From: JABCYV01 sp963696025
GTDB lineage: Bacteria; Acidobacteriota; Terriglobia; Terriglobales; Acidobacteriaceae
Direction of reading: 5' to 3'
Length of the DNA stretch: 64,000 nucleotides
Assembly (NCBI GenBank): GCA_963696025.1
Contig: CAVOII010000004.1
Coordinates: 880,114 to 944,113 of the forward strand
Below, piece after piece: positions 46,010 through 55,703 of the stretch (positions are counted from its first letter, which is position 1; every line of letters starts with the position of its first letter). A model generated the notes under the pieces. It saw nothing but the letters and a program-made list of their open reading frames with translations. It was not told the origin of the DNA and searched no databases. Position numbers and translations under genes: made by a program.

Positions 46010-46110
46010 TTGACTTGCCCGTTTCATCGACGTAAGATTCGCGCCAGCGATCGGCCACATCATTTCGCGCTTCCGTATCGTCCGGAACGAGAACGAAGTT
46101 TCGAAGCGAT
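46010..46110 (+). pseudogene. Kinase promoter with a decayed kinase start
   Basis: TTGACT (46010-46015), 17-bp spacer, TAAGAT (46033-46038), preceded by the conserved CAACTCCAAGGCTTTCA, exactly as before the intact kinases. Eight nt after the -10 box the start codon position holds GCG in place of GTG/ATG, followed by IGHIISRFRIVRNENE, a damaged kinase N-terminus. The rest of the kinase has been lost, and the PilZ gene follows. The preserved promoter may now drive the PilZ gene. The remaining 45832-46009 sequence holds nothing else recognised. Confidence 0.65.
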
Positions 46111-46223
46111 TACGGAGCTGGGCGAGAAGGCGACTCAACTCCTGCTCTTTCTCAACGCGGCCGCTCAGCATGCGAGATGATAATTCACTCCCGTTGGTGC
46201 AGATCGCGACGGAGGTTTGCTAC

Positions 46224-46880
46224 ATGGGAAACCGCCTAGACCCCCGGATACCAGCGAGACTGCAAGTCCGAATTGCAGGAATGGATGCAAACGCGCGTAC
46301 TCTGTTGCAGATCGTTACGACGCGCAACATCAGTCGACACGGGGCTTTGTTGGAAGGCCTTCAAGCCACGCTGAAGCCCGGGGAAATTATCTCCATCACC
46401 TACAAGAACAACAAAGCCCGGTTCCGAGTGAGTTGGGTGGGCGACACTGGCACCGACAGAGCGGGTCAGATTGGTGTCCAAAGTGTAGATCCAGCGAAGT
46501 GCATTTGGGATGCGACAACCTTGCCACCGCCGGTTGCCGACGTATACACCGCACCAGCAGCCAAGGAGCGCAGGCAGCATAGGCGTGTACAGTGCAGGTT
46601 GGGAGCTGAGTTGCATATCGAGGGTGCGGAATCACTTGCCCGACCAGAGGTAACGAACATAAGCGTTGGCGGATGCTTTGTGGAGATGTCAACCGTGCTC
46701 ACAGAGAAGAGTCGTCTGAAACTTATAGTTTGGATAAACGACACCAAGTTGACGTTCAAAGGCTGCGTTGTTAACCAGCGTCCTGGTTTCGGCATCTCAA
46801 TTAGGTTCACGGAGATGAGTGAGGACACACGCGATCAACTACAGCGCTTTATCCAGTCCCACATGGCTCTTCGCGGCTGA
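46224..46880 (+). CDS. Double PilZ-domain protein
   Basis: 218 residues from ATG 46224 (GGAGG, 9-nt spacing); the upstream in-frame ATG at 46170 is unlikely. Two PilZ-like domains: the first (TTRNISRHGALLEGLQATLK, GEIISITYKNNKARFRVSWV) and the second, with RRQHRRVQCRLGAELHIEG and VTNISVGGCFVEMSTVL, where RxxxR and (D/N)xSxxG are the cyclic di-GMP-binding residues. The first lacks a clear RxxxR. A c-di-GMP receptor or structural paralogue; effect unknown. It lies directly upstream of a receptor kinase. Confidence 0.82.
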   Translation: MGNRLDPRIPARLQVRIAGMDANARTLLQIVTTRNISRHGALLEGLQATLKPGEIISITYKNNKARFRVSWVGDTGTDRAGQIGVQSVDPAKCIWDATTLPPPVADVYTAPAAKERRQHRRVQCRLGAELHIEGAESLARPEVTNISVGGCFVEMSTVLTEKSRLKLIVWINDTKLTFKGCVVNQRPGFGISIRFTEMSEDTRDQLQRFIQSHMALRG

Positions 46881-46965
46881 TAACGCGCGACCCCTTCGAT
46901 GTACTTTTCAGGGAAATTGTCACACAACAACCCGTTTCGAAATACCAACAACTCCACGGCTTTCG

Positions 46966-46994
46966 TTGACTTGCCTACCCTTCCGCCATAGCAT
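46966..46994 (+). promoter_or_regulatory. Kinase promoter (TTGACT-N17-TAGCAT)
   Basis: TTGACT at 46966-46971 and TAGCAT at 46989-46994 with 17-bp spacing, preceded by AACTCCACGGCTTTC. The kinase ATG (47003) begins 8 nt after the -10 box, so the mRNA is probably leaderless. Same arrangement as at 46010 and 52658. Confidence 0.7.
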
Positions 46995-47002
46995 TCTTGC
47001 CC

Positions 47003-49813
47003 ATGATCGGCCAGACCATTTCGCGCTATCGCATCGTCGAAAAGCTCGGCGGCGGCGGCATGGGTGTGGTCTACAAGGCCGAGGACACCGAGCTTGGGCG
47101 TTTTGTCGCGTTGAAGTTCCTGCCAGATGACGTTTCCCGAGACCCCCGGGCCTTGGAACGCTTCCGACGTGAAGCTCGTGCCGCCTCCGCCCTCAACCAT
47201 CCCAACATCTGCACGATTTACGACATCGGCAAGAGTGGCGAGCAGTCCTACATCGCTATGGAGTTTCTGGATGGGCTGACCCTGAACCACCGCATTGCGG
47301 GGCGACCATTGGATGCGGATGCGCTGCTCGGTGTGGCCATTGAGATAGCCGACGCGCTCGACGCGGCACACACAGAAGGCATTGTCCACCGTGACATCAA
47401 ACCCGGCAATATCTTTGTGACCAAAAGAGGTCACGCCAAGATTCTCGACTTTGGGCTGGCAAAAGTCACGCCCGTGGCCAGATTCTCCAGCCAGATTGCA
47501 TCGGCTAACACGCAGACGTTAACAGCTGCCGAGCAACACCTCACGAGTCCCGGGACTGCACTGGGAACAGTTGCCTATATGTCGCCGGAGCAGGTGCGCG
47601 GAAAAGAACTGGATGCTCGTACCGACCTGTTCTCGTTCGGAGTAGTGCTCTACGAGATGGCAACCGGGGCGTTGCCGTTCCGAGGCGAAACCTCGGGAGT
47701 CATCTTTGAGGGGATCATGAGTCGTGCTGCTCTGCCCCCGTTGCGGCTCAATCCCGACTTGCCCCCGAAGTTGGAAGACATCATCAACAAAGCTCTGGAG
47801 AAAGACCGCAATCTCCGTTATCAGGGCGCGGCGGAGATGCGGTCCGACCTCCAGCGTCTGAAGCGGGATTCCGAGTCCAGCCGCCGCGTTGCGCCCAACG
47901 ATACGGATGCGGTCTCCCTCGCCAGTTCGAGCGCACTGCCCGGGGAAGTAAGCGCGGTTTCGGTAGCCAGTAGAGTCACACCCGTTCCCGGGAGCAGTTC
48001 AACGCAGCCCACAGGTACGAGCACTTCAGCGGTTGTGGCAACCGCGAGACGAAACAAATTTGTGCTGGCGGGAGGCGCGATTGCTGCTTTGGCTGTCCTG
48101 GCTGCGGCAGGCTTTGGCGTTTACTCGCTCGCTCATCGTGCTGCACCTGTGCCCTTCCAGAACTTCAGCATCAGCCAAGTCACCAATTCCAAGAAGGCAG
48201 TGGTCACGGCGATATCCTCAGACGGGAAATACGTGCTTACGGTGGTGAACGATAACGGACTGAATAGCCTGTGGCTGCGTAATGTTCCCACTGGCAGCGA
48301 CACGAAAATCGTGCCCCCTTCGGCCGCTATCCGCAGCGTCTCATTCTCGCCCGACGGAAATTATGTTTATTTCCGCAAAGCCGAAAACGGAATGAATACG
48401 GATTTCAACGTCTATCGTGTCCCTGTATTGGGAGGCACCCCACAAGCTGTGGTCCGCGACGTGGACAGCTCCATCACTTTCTCTCCCGACGGCCGCCGCA
48501 TGGCGTACATTCGGGCCAACGATCCCGAAGCTGGCAAGTACCGTCTGCTCAGTGCGAACCTCGATGGCACGGATCAAAAGGTGCTACACGTCGCGACTCT
48601 GACCTTTCTCGCGCGCTGGCTCGCATGGTCCCCCGACGGTAAAAAAATCGCCTACCCAGAGTTTCAGCCGGAAAATGCGCTCGGCGGAATTAATCTATTC
48701 GACCTGGATAGTGGAAAAGTACAAACCCTCGCCTTTGCTGACAAAACTATTTGGGAAATGGTCTGGTCCTCGGCGGCCGATGGTCTATACGTTATCTACC
48801 AGCAAAAAGGCCCGAACTACGGCCACCGCCAGATCGGGTTCGTCTCCGTTTCCGACGGCCAATTGCGTCCTATTTCTCGTGACACCAACAGCCATGCGAC
48901 TTTGACCCTGTCGGCCGATGGAAAGACCCTGGCGACGGTCCAACAGAAGGCGGTCAGCAACTTCTATGTTTTGCCTGGTGAAGGTGGCACGTCGCCCAAC
49001 GTGAATCCGTTCGTTTCTGACGGAGAGCAGATCCAGCATTTCAATTGGACGACCGATGGCAGCCTGCTCACGACAGACGGGACCCAATTGGTGCGACGCG
49101 ATGCCAACGGGAAAAACCTCAGCCAGTTTGTCAGCGATCCAGCCGCGGGAATTCTCGATTTGTCTCCGTGCGGCGCGCAATATGTCGTCTTTCCCTGGGC
49201 ATTTCCGGGCGGCACCAATTCTATTGGTATTTGGCGCGTGAACGCGGACGGCTCCGGGCCCGCAAAGCTGGCCGATGGTAAGTTTGACGAGACTGCGGTG
49301 TGCTCGCCTCATCAGAATTGGGTTTACTACGGGCCTGACGCAAAACAGATTTGGCGTGTCCCCTTGGATGGGTCTGGCAAACCCGAACCGATTCCTGGCA
49401 GCGCTGTTTCTCGTGCGATCTTGGTAGGACGGGGCATCGGCATTTCGCCCGATGGGAAGACTTTGGCTTATGTGGTCGAAGTTCTGACTTCAGAGCAGCA
49501 GAACGGGATCGAGAAGATCGCGTTGTTGGACCTCGCAACTCTTAGTTCACCAAAGTTGCTGGATGTAAATCCTCGAATCTCCAGTGGCGTGCAATTCACC
49601 TCACAGGGAAAGGCCATCGCATATGGCATTCGCGAGAATGGTGTGGACAACATCTGGATTCAGCCAATTGACGGTTCTCCCGGCCGCCAGATCACCAAAT
49701 TTGATTCGGAGCAGATCCTCTCGTTTCACTGGTCGCCGGATGGCAAGAGTCTCGGCATCTTGCGTGGCCACACCGATTCCGACGTCGTCCTTCTGCAAGA
49801 ATCCAAGCCCTAG
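47003..49813 (+). CDS. Receptor-like Ser/Thr protein kinase with PD40 beta-propeller
   Basis: 936 residues from ATG 47003; an in-frame TTG at 46997 is less likely given the promoter spacing. Kinase domain (about 1-275): KLGGGGMGVVYKAEDTELGR, VALKFL Lys, HRDIKPGN, DFGLAK, MSPEQVRG. A low-complexity linker precedes a transmembrane helix (VLAGGAIAALAVLAAAGFGV, about 350-375), then a periplasmic eight-ish-blade propeller of PD40/TolB-like repeats (SSDGKYVLTVV, SPDGNYVYFR, SPDGRRMAYIR, SPDGKKIAYPE). Architecture is typical of Acidobacteria, probably sensing an extracytoplasmic ligand. Confidence 0.9.
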   Translation: MIGQTISRYRIVEKLGGGGMGVVYKAEDTELGRFVALKFLPDDVSRDPRALERFRREARAASALNHPNICTIYDIGKSGEQSYIAMEFLDGLTLNHRIAGRPLDADALLGVAIEIADALDAAHTEGIVHRDIKPGNIFVTKRGHAKILDFGLAKVTPVARFSSQIASANTQTLTAAEQHLTSPGTALGTVAYMSPEQVRGKELDARTDLFSFGVVLYEMATGALPFRGETSGVIFEGIMSRAALPPLRLNPDLPPKLEDIINKALEKDRNLRYQGAAEMRSDLQRLKRDSESSRRVAPNDTDAVSLASSSALPGEVSAVSVASRVTPVPGSSSTQPTGTSTSAVVATARRNKFVLAGGAIAALAVLAAAGFGVYSLAHRAAPVPFQNFSISQVTNSKKAVVTAISSDGKYVLTVVNDNGLNSLWLRNVPTGSDTKIVPPSAAIRSVSFSPDGNYVYFRKAENGMNTDFNVYRVPVLGGTPQAVVRDVDSSITFSPDGRRMAYIRANDPEAGKYRLLSANLDGTDQKVLHVATLTFLARWLAWSPDGKKIAYPEFQPENALGGINLFDLDSGKVQTLAFADKTIWEMVWSSAADGLYVIYQQKGPNYGHRQIGFVSVSDGQLRPISRDTNSHATLTLSADGKTLATVQQKAVSNFYVLPGEGGTSPNVNPFVSDGEQIQHFNWTTDGSLLTTDGTQLVRRDANGKNLSQFVSDPAAGILDLSPCGAQYVVFPWAFPGGTNSIGIWRVNADGSGPAKLADGKFDETAVCSPHQNWVYYGPDAKQIWRVPLDGSGKPEPIPGSAVSRAILVGRGIGISPDGKTLAYVVEVLTSEQQNGIEKIALLDLATLSSPKLLDVNPRISSGVQFTSQGKAIAYGIRENGVDNIWIQPIDGSPGRQITKFDSEQILSFHWSPDGKSLGILRGHTDSDVVLLQESKP

Positions 49814-49857
49814 AGATTCCCCCTTGCACTCGTTGCCTGATTTGCGTCGCTACTGCC

Positions 49858-49975
49858 CGACATGCCCATCCTGAAAAAAGCCACAGCGGAGTACGCGAAG
49901 CTCCAATAGCAGAAAAAGCGATATACGCCGTGGACTGGTTTCGTCGCGCTTTTGGTCAATTGTTGTAATCAATTG
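49858..49975 (+). repeat. 3'-end relic of a TPR kinase, copied in 55.56-55.67 kb
   Basis: CCCATCCTGAAA to TACGCGAAGCTCCAATAG, then about 65 bp of downstream DNA, are near identical to the last residues and 3' flank of the TPR kinase ending at 55607. So a paralogue's tail (PILKKATAEYAKLQ) sits just after the PD40 kinase, evidence that the two kinase genes recombined. The flank carries TCAATTGTTGTAA twice in tandem (about 49956-49981), once in the other copy. Confidence 0.75.
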
Positions 49976-50013
49976 TTGTAACCAGACGTTAGCACTCCGT
50001 CGAAAATCCACTC

Positions 50014-51252
50014 CTAGACCTGGACAGCAGCTGTCGGCGCAACTTGGTTTATGGGTGTGATGGTGACCTCGTAGCCGAGCTTGCGAAGGGCTCGCGCCAG
50101 CATCTGGGCACGTTTCTTCTTTTCTCGGGGACCCACTTCGCAGCCTTGCTCGATGAATCGCACCCCTTCATGCAAGATCTTCCAAACTACGCGACAGAGC
50201 CGATGGGCAACAGCCCAGATGGCGGACTGATAGCCCAGGCGGGGCAGCAGACGCCGGAAGACGACCTGAAAATGACTGCCTTTCTTCGCCACCGCAGCGT
50301 GCGCTGCTTGGTTCAGCACTCGGCGCAGGTATTTATTGCCTTTCGCGGATCGACTGCTATGGTTCTGCTCCGCGCTTTCCTCCTTGCCGGGACAGGTTCC
50401 CACCCAAGAGGTCAACTCTGCTGCCGATTGGAACGTACTGGCCTGAGCGCCCACCTCCGCGATTATTTGTTGCGCAGAATCTACTCCTAAACCAGGTACT
50501 TCCGCCAGTCGGATCACGGCGTCTTGATGGGACTTCATGGCCTGCGCGATCAGGCGGTTGAGTTCGGCCATTTGCTGATCGATCAACTGCAGTCGCTGTA
50601 GTTGCAAAGCCAACATCTCCCCATGCACGGGCTGCACTCTTCCCGTCAAAGCATCGACCAGTTGCTCCTCCGTGCACTGCAACCGCTCATCTCCCAGTTG
50701 CGCCAACTTCTTGGCATCGGTCTCGCCTTTTGCCAAAGCATGCAGAATGCGCAACCCGCTGGCACCCAGTAGGTTGCTTACGACGATCGATAGCTTGATC
50801 CGCATTTCTTCCAGCAAGCACTCTATCTGGTTCTGCAGTCGTACTCGGTCGCGCGTGAGTTGCAGCTTCATGCGGGTCATGCTGCGCCAGATACGCTGTT
50901 CCCCGTTGGGCACAAAACTCAAGATCAGTTCGTTGGCGATCAGTCGGCGCACCAACCGCTCGGCGTCCTTGAAATCATGCTTACGCCCATGTGGAGCACG
51001 GTTGGAAAACGCTTGCGCCAAGTGCAAACGCATATGGGGCTCCAGTTCCAGCCACACCGACCGCCAGTACTGAGCCGTCGATTCCATCACCGCCTCTTCT
51101 ACTCCCTGCTCCCGCAACCACATCAACAGGCGGTGCAACTCGCTTGGCATGGTGACGAATCGCCGCCGCGCTGGTTTCTCTTCCGGCGTAGTTGCATCCA
51201 CGACAACTACCATCAAAACTTTCTTGTGTACGTCTATCCCTGCGACCTTCAT
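50014..51252 (-). mobile_element. IS110-family transposase, intact
   Basis: 412 residues, start ATG 51252 with GGAGGAAG. DEDD RuvC-like residues: GIDVHKK, VMESTAQYW, HDFKDAERLVRR. The C-terminal transposase_20 domain has EVPGLGVDSAQQIIAEVG, SWVGTCPGKEESAEQNHSSR and SAKGNKYLRRVLNQAAHAAV, including the catalytic Ser region. No terminal inverted repeats, as expected for IS110. It sits between the PD40 kinase and its TPR neighbour. Its noncoding part upstream (above 51252) should contain the bridge RNA; I could not fold it with confidence. Confidence 0.9.
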
Positions 51253-51673
51253 CGCTTCCTCCTGGCGTGGAAGCGGCAGAACGCACGCGAAAAAGGTTAC
51301 ACACCGTCACGTGCTACCATCCCCTACTCGCAGGAGTGGCGCGACACAGATTGGTTCAAAACGCGCGTTCCCGATCAAACTCAAAAACGGCCTCACTTCA
51401 TCCAGAGTGCTAACGAACTTTGCCGTCCACGCTACATGGAATCGTACACGCGACCGACTCAACCTAATTTTCATGTCAATAGGTGGGCCGCAAGCCCATG
51501 CGAACTCAAATGCCCCGCTGCGGGCAGATGAGTGAAATCGGGATTTTTCGCCGACTATTGCAAAACGCGCAACTTGCCGAGCTACGCCCCTCTCCGTCAA
51601 ATTGGGTTGGAGGAAACCAGCCCGCGAGCAACGCTTGTCCTCTGCCGCTGCTCGCGGAACAGAAAGGCAAAGA
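51253..51673. other. Noncoding stretch after the IS110 start
   Basis: About 420 bp. The part next to the transposase is presumably the noncoding end of the IS. Further on CCCGCTGCGGGCAGATGAGT (about 51515-51535) resembles CCGGCTGCGGGGAAAGATGAGTC near 52580, a short imperfect repeat flanking the secreted-protein gene. No gene seen. Confidence 0.35.
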
Positions 51674-52459
51674 CTATTTGTAAGTGGCGGTTGTGCGGGC
51701 CAGTCCGTCGCGGTGCACACTCATGTCCATCATCGAGCCGAATGCTGGTCCGTCCAGAGGGTTCGCCTTGAGCAGGCTCGTCAGTGCAGCGCTGACCTTA
51801 TCCAACCCTTCTGCGTTTGCCGCGATGTAGAAAACGAAAAACGTGTTCGGATTCGTCGTGTGGATCGCCTCGGTGTCGACCTCCCACTCATGAATCGCGC
51901 CGTCAGCCAGCATCTTCTCCAGGAGTGGGGCGATCAAGGCCTTGGTCACCGTCTCCACCGCATCTCCCGGCACATCTTTCTTCAGGGTGTACGTCGCGGC
52001 ATGTGTGTAGACTCCCTTCCACGACCCGGAATGCCAGTTGTAATACCGGCTAACTAAAACGTTGTCCCAGTGTTTCGTCGCCGTGCTCAACACGGGAGTA
52101 GTGGCCGAACCCGAACTGTAGGCCTGCTCCAGCACGTTGAGCACTCCCGCCAAGGACATCGCGGACCACCAACCATCGTGAGTGGCACCGTCCGGCTCGT
52201 GAACCAGGTTTATGTCATTCCCATAAGCCACGATCGTGCCACTGGCGAAGGCTTTTTCCATCAGCTTCTCGTCTGCGGCGTCGTACTTTGCCATCTCGCC
52301 CCACTGTCCCCGGGGAATATTCCAATAGCCGACGTACGTATACATCGGCGACTTCTCTTTCACCTCCATAGTTTGCGCGCTGGCTGGCGCGGACCCGATG
52401 GTGGCAGCAACGGCGAGCACTAAGAGGCTTCCAAGACCCAACCCCAGTTTCTGATTCAT
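51674..52459 (-). CDS. Secreted protein of unknown function
   Basis: 261 residues with signal peptide (LGLGSLLVLAVAATIGSAPA, cleavage after ASA). The mature part (YTYVGYWNIPRGQWGEMAKY, NDINLVHEPDGATHDGWWSA, VFYIAANAEGLDKVSAALTS) looks like a compact alpha/beta protein, possibly a dimeric alpha-beta-barrel repeat, conserved in Acidobacteria. I do not know its role. Start ATG 52459 with GGAGG further upstream. Confidence 0.7.
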   Translation of the reverse strand: MNQKLGLGLGSLLVLAVAATIGSAPASAQTMEVKEKSPMYTYVGYWNIPRGQWGEMAKYDAADEKLMEKAFASGTIVAYGNDINLVHEPDGATHDGWWSAMSLAGVLNVLEQAYSSGSATTPVLSTATKHWDNVLVSRYYNWHSGSWKGVYTHAATYTLKKDVPGDAVETVTKALIAPLLEKMLADGAIHEWEVDTEAIHTTNPNTFFVFYIAANAEGLDKVSAALTSLLKANPLDGPAFGSMMDMSVHRDGLARTTATYK

Positions 52460-52657
52460 AGTTGTGATCCTCCGTTCTTACAACGGGACTTCGATTTGCT
52501 CTTATCGAGAGCCGTAAAGTGTACACCCAACGCAACTTTTGCGAACTGTCGAGAACAGGCGTTCTCACTTCAAATTCCCGGCTGCGGGGAAAGATGAGTC
52601 AAATGGCGATGTTACGTCAACAATTCTTTTGAGACACCGCCAACTCCACGGCTTTCA

Positions 52658-52686
52658 TTGACTTGCCCCTGTCACGGACGTAAGAT
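52658..52686 (+). promoter_or_regulatory. Kinase promoter (TTGACT-N17-TAAGAT)
   Basis: TTGACT (52658-52663) and TAAGAT (52681-52686), 17-bp spacer, preceded by CAACTCCACGGCTTTCA. The kinase GTG (52695) starts exactly 8 nt after the -10 box. Virtually the same as the relic promoter at 46010. Confidence 0.75.
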
Positions 52687-52694
52687 TCGCGCCA

Positions 52695-55607
52695 GTGATC
52701 GGCCAAACCATCTCGCACTACCGCATCGTCGAGAAGCTGGGTGGCGGGGGGATGGGTGTTGTGTACAAGGCCGAGGACACCCGACTCGATCGCTTTGTGG
52801 CTCTGAAGTTCCTGCCCGAAGATGTGGCCCAGGACCGTCAGGCCTTGGAGCGTTTCCGGCGTGAGGCTAAGGCAGCTTCCGCCCTGAACCATCCCAATAT
52901 TTGCACCATTTATGACATTGGCGAAGAGAAGGGCCAGGCCTTCATCGCCATGGAGTTTCTAGATGGCCAGACGCTCAAGCACATGATTGGCAACCGTCCG
53001 ATGGAGCTGGAGACGCTGCTGACCCTCTCCATCGAGATCGCAGATGCGCTCGACGCAGCCCACGCCAAGGGTATCGTCCATCGCGACATTAAGCCCGCAA
53101 ACATATTTGTGACCGACCGCAGCCACGCCAAGATTCTGGATTTTGGTCTGGCCAAAATGGGCATCACTGCCGCCGCTCCCTCCAGCGACGTGACGCAGAC
53201 TGGTGCGGTCGAAGAACACCTCACGAGCCCAGGTATGGCGGTCGGCACGGCTGCTTATATGTCTCCCGAGCAGGCGCGCGGCAAAGAACTTGACAACCGC
53301 ACAGATCTATTCTCCTTCGGTGCCGTGCTGTACGAGATGGCAACAGGCAAAGTTCCATTTCGCGGCGAGACCACAGCCGTCCTGTTCGATTCAATTCTGC
53401 ACAAGTCTCCGGTGGCGCCGGTGCGGCTCAATCCCGAACTTCCAGCCAAGCTGGAAGATGTAATCAACAAGGCGCTGGAGAAAGATCGGGACTTGCGCTA
53501 CCAACACGCCTCCGACATTCGTACCGATCTGAAGCGGCTCAAGCGGGAAACGGAGTCGGGCCGAACCGCGGCACCCATTGCAATCGAGGTAGCGGAAGCA
53601 CCCGAGGTAGGAACAGCCGCCCATGCTTCGACTGGGAGACAGAAGAAAGTGTCATCTTCGGTGCAACCGACCGCCACCGAGCAACCCCGGAGCCGCTGGA
53701 AGATTGTGGGCCCAGTTGTCCTGCTAATTGGCGCCATCGTCGGGGGCGGCTATTACTTCCGCTCTCGCCCGGCAACGACGCTCACGGAGAAGGATACCGT
53801 CGTTTTGGCCGACTTCGACAACACGACGGGCGATCCTGTGTTTGACGGTACGCTCAAACAGGCTCTGGCGGTCGATTTGGGACAGTCCCCGTTCATCAAC
53901 ATTCTTTCTGATCGCAAGGTAGGAGAAACCCTGCGCCTCATGGGCCGCCAACCCAGCGACCGCATCACCCAGGAGGTAGCCAGAGAACTTTGTGTGCGGA
54001 CGGGCAGTAAGTCAATCGTATTGGGATCAATTTCGAACCTAGGCGGTCAGTACGTGATTGGCGTAGATGCTGTCGCTTGCAACAGCGGGGATACGCTGGC
54101 TAAGGAACAGGAAGAGGCGGCGACCAAGCAAGACGTGCTGAAAGCACTGGGCAAGGCGGTGGCGAGCCTGCGGGCCAAACTGGGCGAATCGCTTGCCTCG
54201 ATCCAGAAATTCGATGTTCCGGTCGAGGCGACGACAGCGTCGCTGGAGGCACTGAAAGCCTTCAGCATGGGCATTACGACCGGGCGTACGAAGGGCGACG
54301 CCGAAGCCATCCCCTTCATGAAGCGTGCCCTCGAACTCGATCCCAATTTCGCCGTAGCCTACGCCGGCCTAGGGGTTGCATACAGCAATCTCGGACAGGC
54401 CAGTCTGGCTGCTGAAAGTATCAAGAAGGCCTACGATCTGCGCGATAAGGTTAGCGAACGGGAAAAATATCGCATCGCTTCCTTGTACTACGACTACGTC
54501 ACCGGGGAGCTAGAGCAGGCCAGCCAAGTCTACGAATTGTGGGCCAAGAGCTACCCGCAGGACTCTGTGCCTCCCAACAACTTGGGGAGCATTTACGCCC
54601 AGCTTGGCCAGTACGAGAAGGGGGTGACTGCAACTCAAGAGGGTTTGCATCTGGAGCCGAGCGTAGTTGCTTATGCCAACCTCGCACAATATTTCCTTGC
54701 CCTTAACCGACTGGATGACGCCAAGAAAGCGATAGAGCAGGCGCAGGGGCGCAACCTGTATGGTGATTACCTGCACCAAGACATTTACTACCTAGCTTTC
54801 CTCAAGGGTGACCTCGCGGAAATGGAGCGGCAGGTGGATTGGGCCGCTGGTAAGCCCGGAACCGAAGACCTCCTGCTCTCGTTCCAATCTGATACCGAGG
54901 CATACTCTGGGCGGCTAGGGAAAGCACGGGACTTCTCCCGGCGTGCGGTGGATGCGGCCGTTCGTGCCGACTCAAAAGAGGCTGCTGCGCTGTGGCAGGT
55001 GAATGCTACATTGCGTGAAGCGGAGTTCGGCAACACCGCAGCCGCGAAGCAGGGAGTCGCGTCGGCATTAACGCTGGCGCCGGGCCGAGATGTGAAACTA
55101 TTGGCGGCTTTGACGCTAGCACGGATTGGCGAAACTGCTCGTGCAGAGGCAATAGTAGAAGAGCTCGAAAAGACCTACCCGTCGCAAACGGTGCTGAAGG
55201 TCTACTGGCTACCAGCCATCAAGGCAGCCATGGAACTGAATGCCAACGATTCCACTCAAGCTTTGGTTTTTCTGGAGGCTGCTGCACCTTACGAACTGGG
55301 CCAGCCGCCACAATTGCAGTTGGGGACGATGTATCCCGCCTACATCCGAGGCCAAGCTCAATTGATGGCACATAACGGTACCGCCGCAGCCGCCGAGTTC
55401 CAGAAGTTTCTCAACCACCGCGGCATTGTCATCAACTTTCCGTTGGGTGCGCTAGCCCATCTCGGCCTCGCCCGCGCTTATGCCCTCTCTGGTGACACCG
55501 CGAAAGCCAAAGCCGCCTACCAGGACTTCCTCACCCTCTGGAAGGACGCCGATCCCGATATTCCCATCCTGAAAGAAGCGAAAGCCGAGTACGCGAAGCT
55601 CCAATAG
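52695..55607 (+). CDS. Ser/Thr protein kinase with TPR region
   Basis: 970 residues from GTG 52695. Kinase domain (about 1-275): KLGGGGMGVVYKAEDTRLDR, VALKFLPEDV, HRDIKPANIF, DFGLAKMG, MSPEQARG. Transmembrane helix about 337-357 (WKIVGPVVLLIGAIVGGGYY). Then a TolB-N-like segment (TVVLADFDNTTGDPVFDGTL, NILSDRKVGETLRLMGRQ) found in adenylate cyclase and kinase relatives, and TPR repeats to the end (RALELDPNFAVAYAGLGVAY, SVVAYANLAQYFLALNRLDD). The last TPR and 3' flank are duplicated at 49.86 kb. Likely a membrane sensor kinase. Confidence 0.9.
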   Translation: MIGQTISHYRIVEKLGGGGMGVVYKAEDTRLDRFVALKFLPEDVAQDRQALERFRREAKAASALNHPNICTIYDIGEEKGQAFIAMEFLDGQTLKHMIGNRPMELETLLTLSIEIADALDAAHAKGIVHRDIKPANIFVTDRSHAKILDFGLAKMGITAAAPSSDVTQTGAVEEHLTSPGMAVGTAAYMSPEQARGKELDNRTDLFSFGAVLYEMATGKVPFRGETTAVLFDSILHKSPVAPVRLNPELPAKLEDVINKALEKDRDLRYQHASDIRTDLKRLKRETESGRTAAPIAIEVAEAPEVGTAAHASTGRQKKVSSSVQPTATEQPRSRWKIVGPVVLLIGAIVGGGYYFRSRPATTLTEKDTVVLADFDNTTGDPVFDGTLKQALAVDLGQSPFINILSDRKVGETLRLMGRQPSDRITQEVARELCVRTGSKSIVLGSISNLGGQYVIGVDAVACNSGDTLAKEQEEAATKQDVLKALGKAVASLRAKLGESLASIQKFDVPVEATTASLEALKAFSMGITTGRTKGDAEAIPFMKRALELDPNFAVAYAGLGVAYSNLGQASLAAESIKKAYDLRDKVSEREKYRIASLYYDYVTGELEQASQVYELWAKSYPQDSVPPNNLGSIYAQLGQYEKGVTATQEGLHLEPSVVAYANLAQYFLALNRLDDAKKAIEQAQGRNLYGDYLHQDIYYLAFLKGDLAEMERQVDWAAGKPGTEDLLLSFQSDTEAYSGRLGKARDFSRRAVDAAVRADSKEAAALWQVNATLREAEFGNTAAAKQGVASALTLAPGRDVKLLAALTLARIGETARAEAIVEELEKTYPSQTVLKVYWLPAIKAAMELNANDSTQALVFLEAAAPYELGQPPQLQLGTMYPAYIRGQAQLMAHNGTAAAAEFQKFLNHRGIVINFPLGALAHLGLARAYALSGDTAKAKAAYQDFLTLWKDADPDIPILKEAKAEYAKLQ

Positions 55608-55677
55608 CAGAAAAAGCGATATACGCCGTGGACTGGTTTCGTCGCGCTTTTGGTCAATTGTTGTAACCAGCGTTAGC

Positions 55678-55703
55678 GCACGATTATTTACTTGACCAAA
55701 GTA
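55678..55703. repeat. Left terminal inverted repeat of the IS1595-type element
   Basis: 26 bp matching the right end at 24 positions; see the element entry. The outer flank ends in GCGTTAGC. Confidence 0.7.

Noticed and set aside
46235..46620. Long frames opposite the PilZ and kinase genes
   Set aside because: Shadows of high-GC coding sequence with no recognisable domains.
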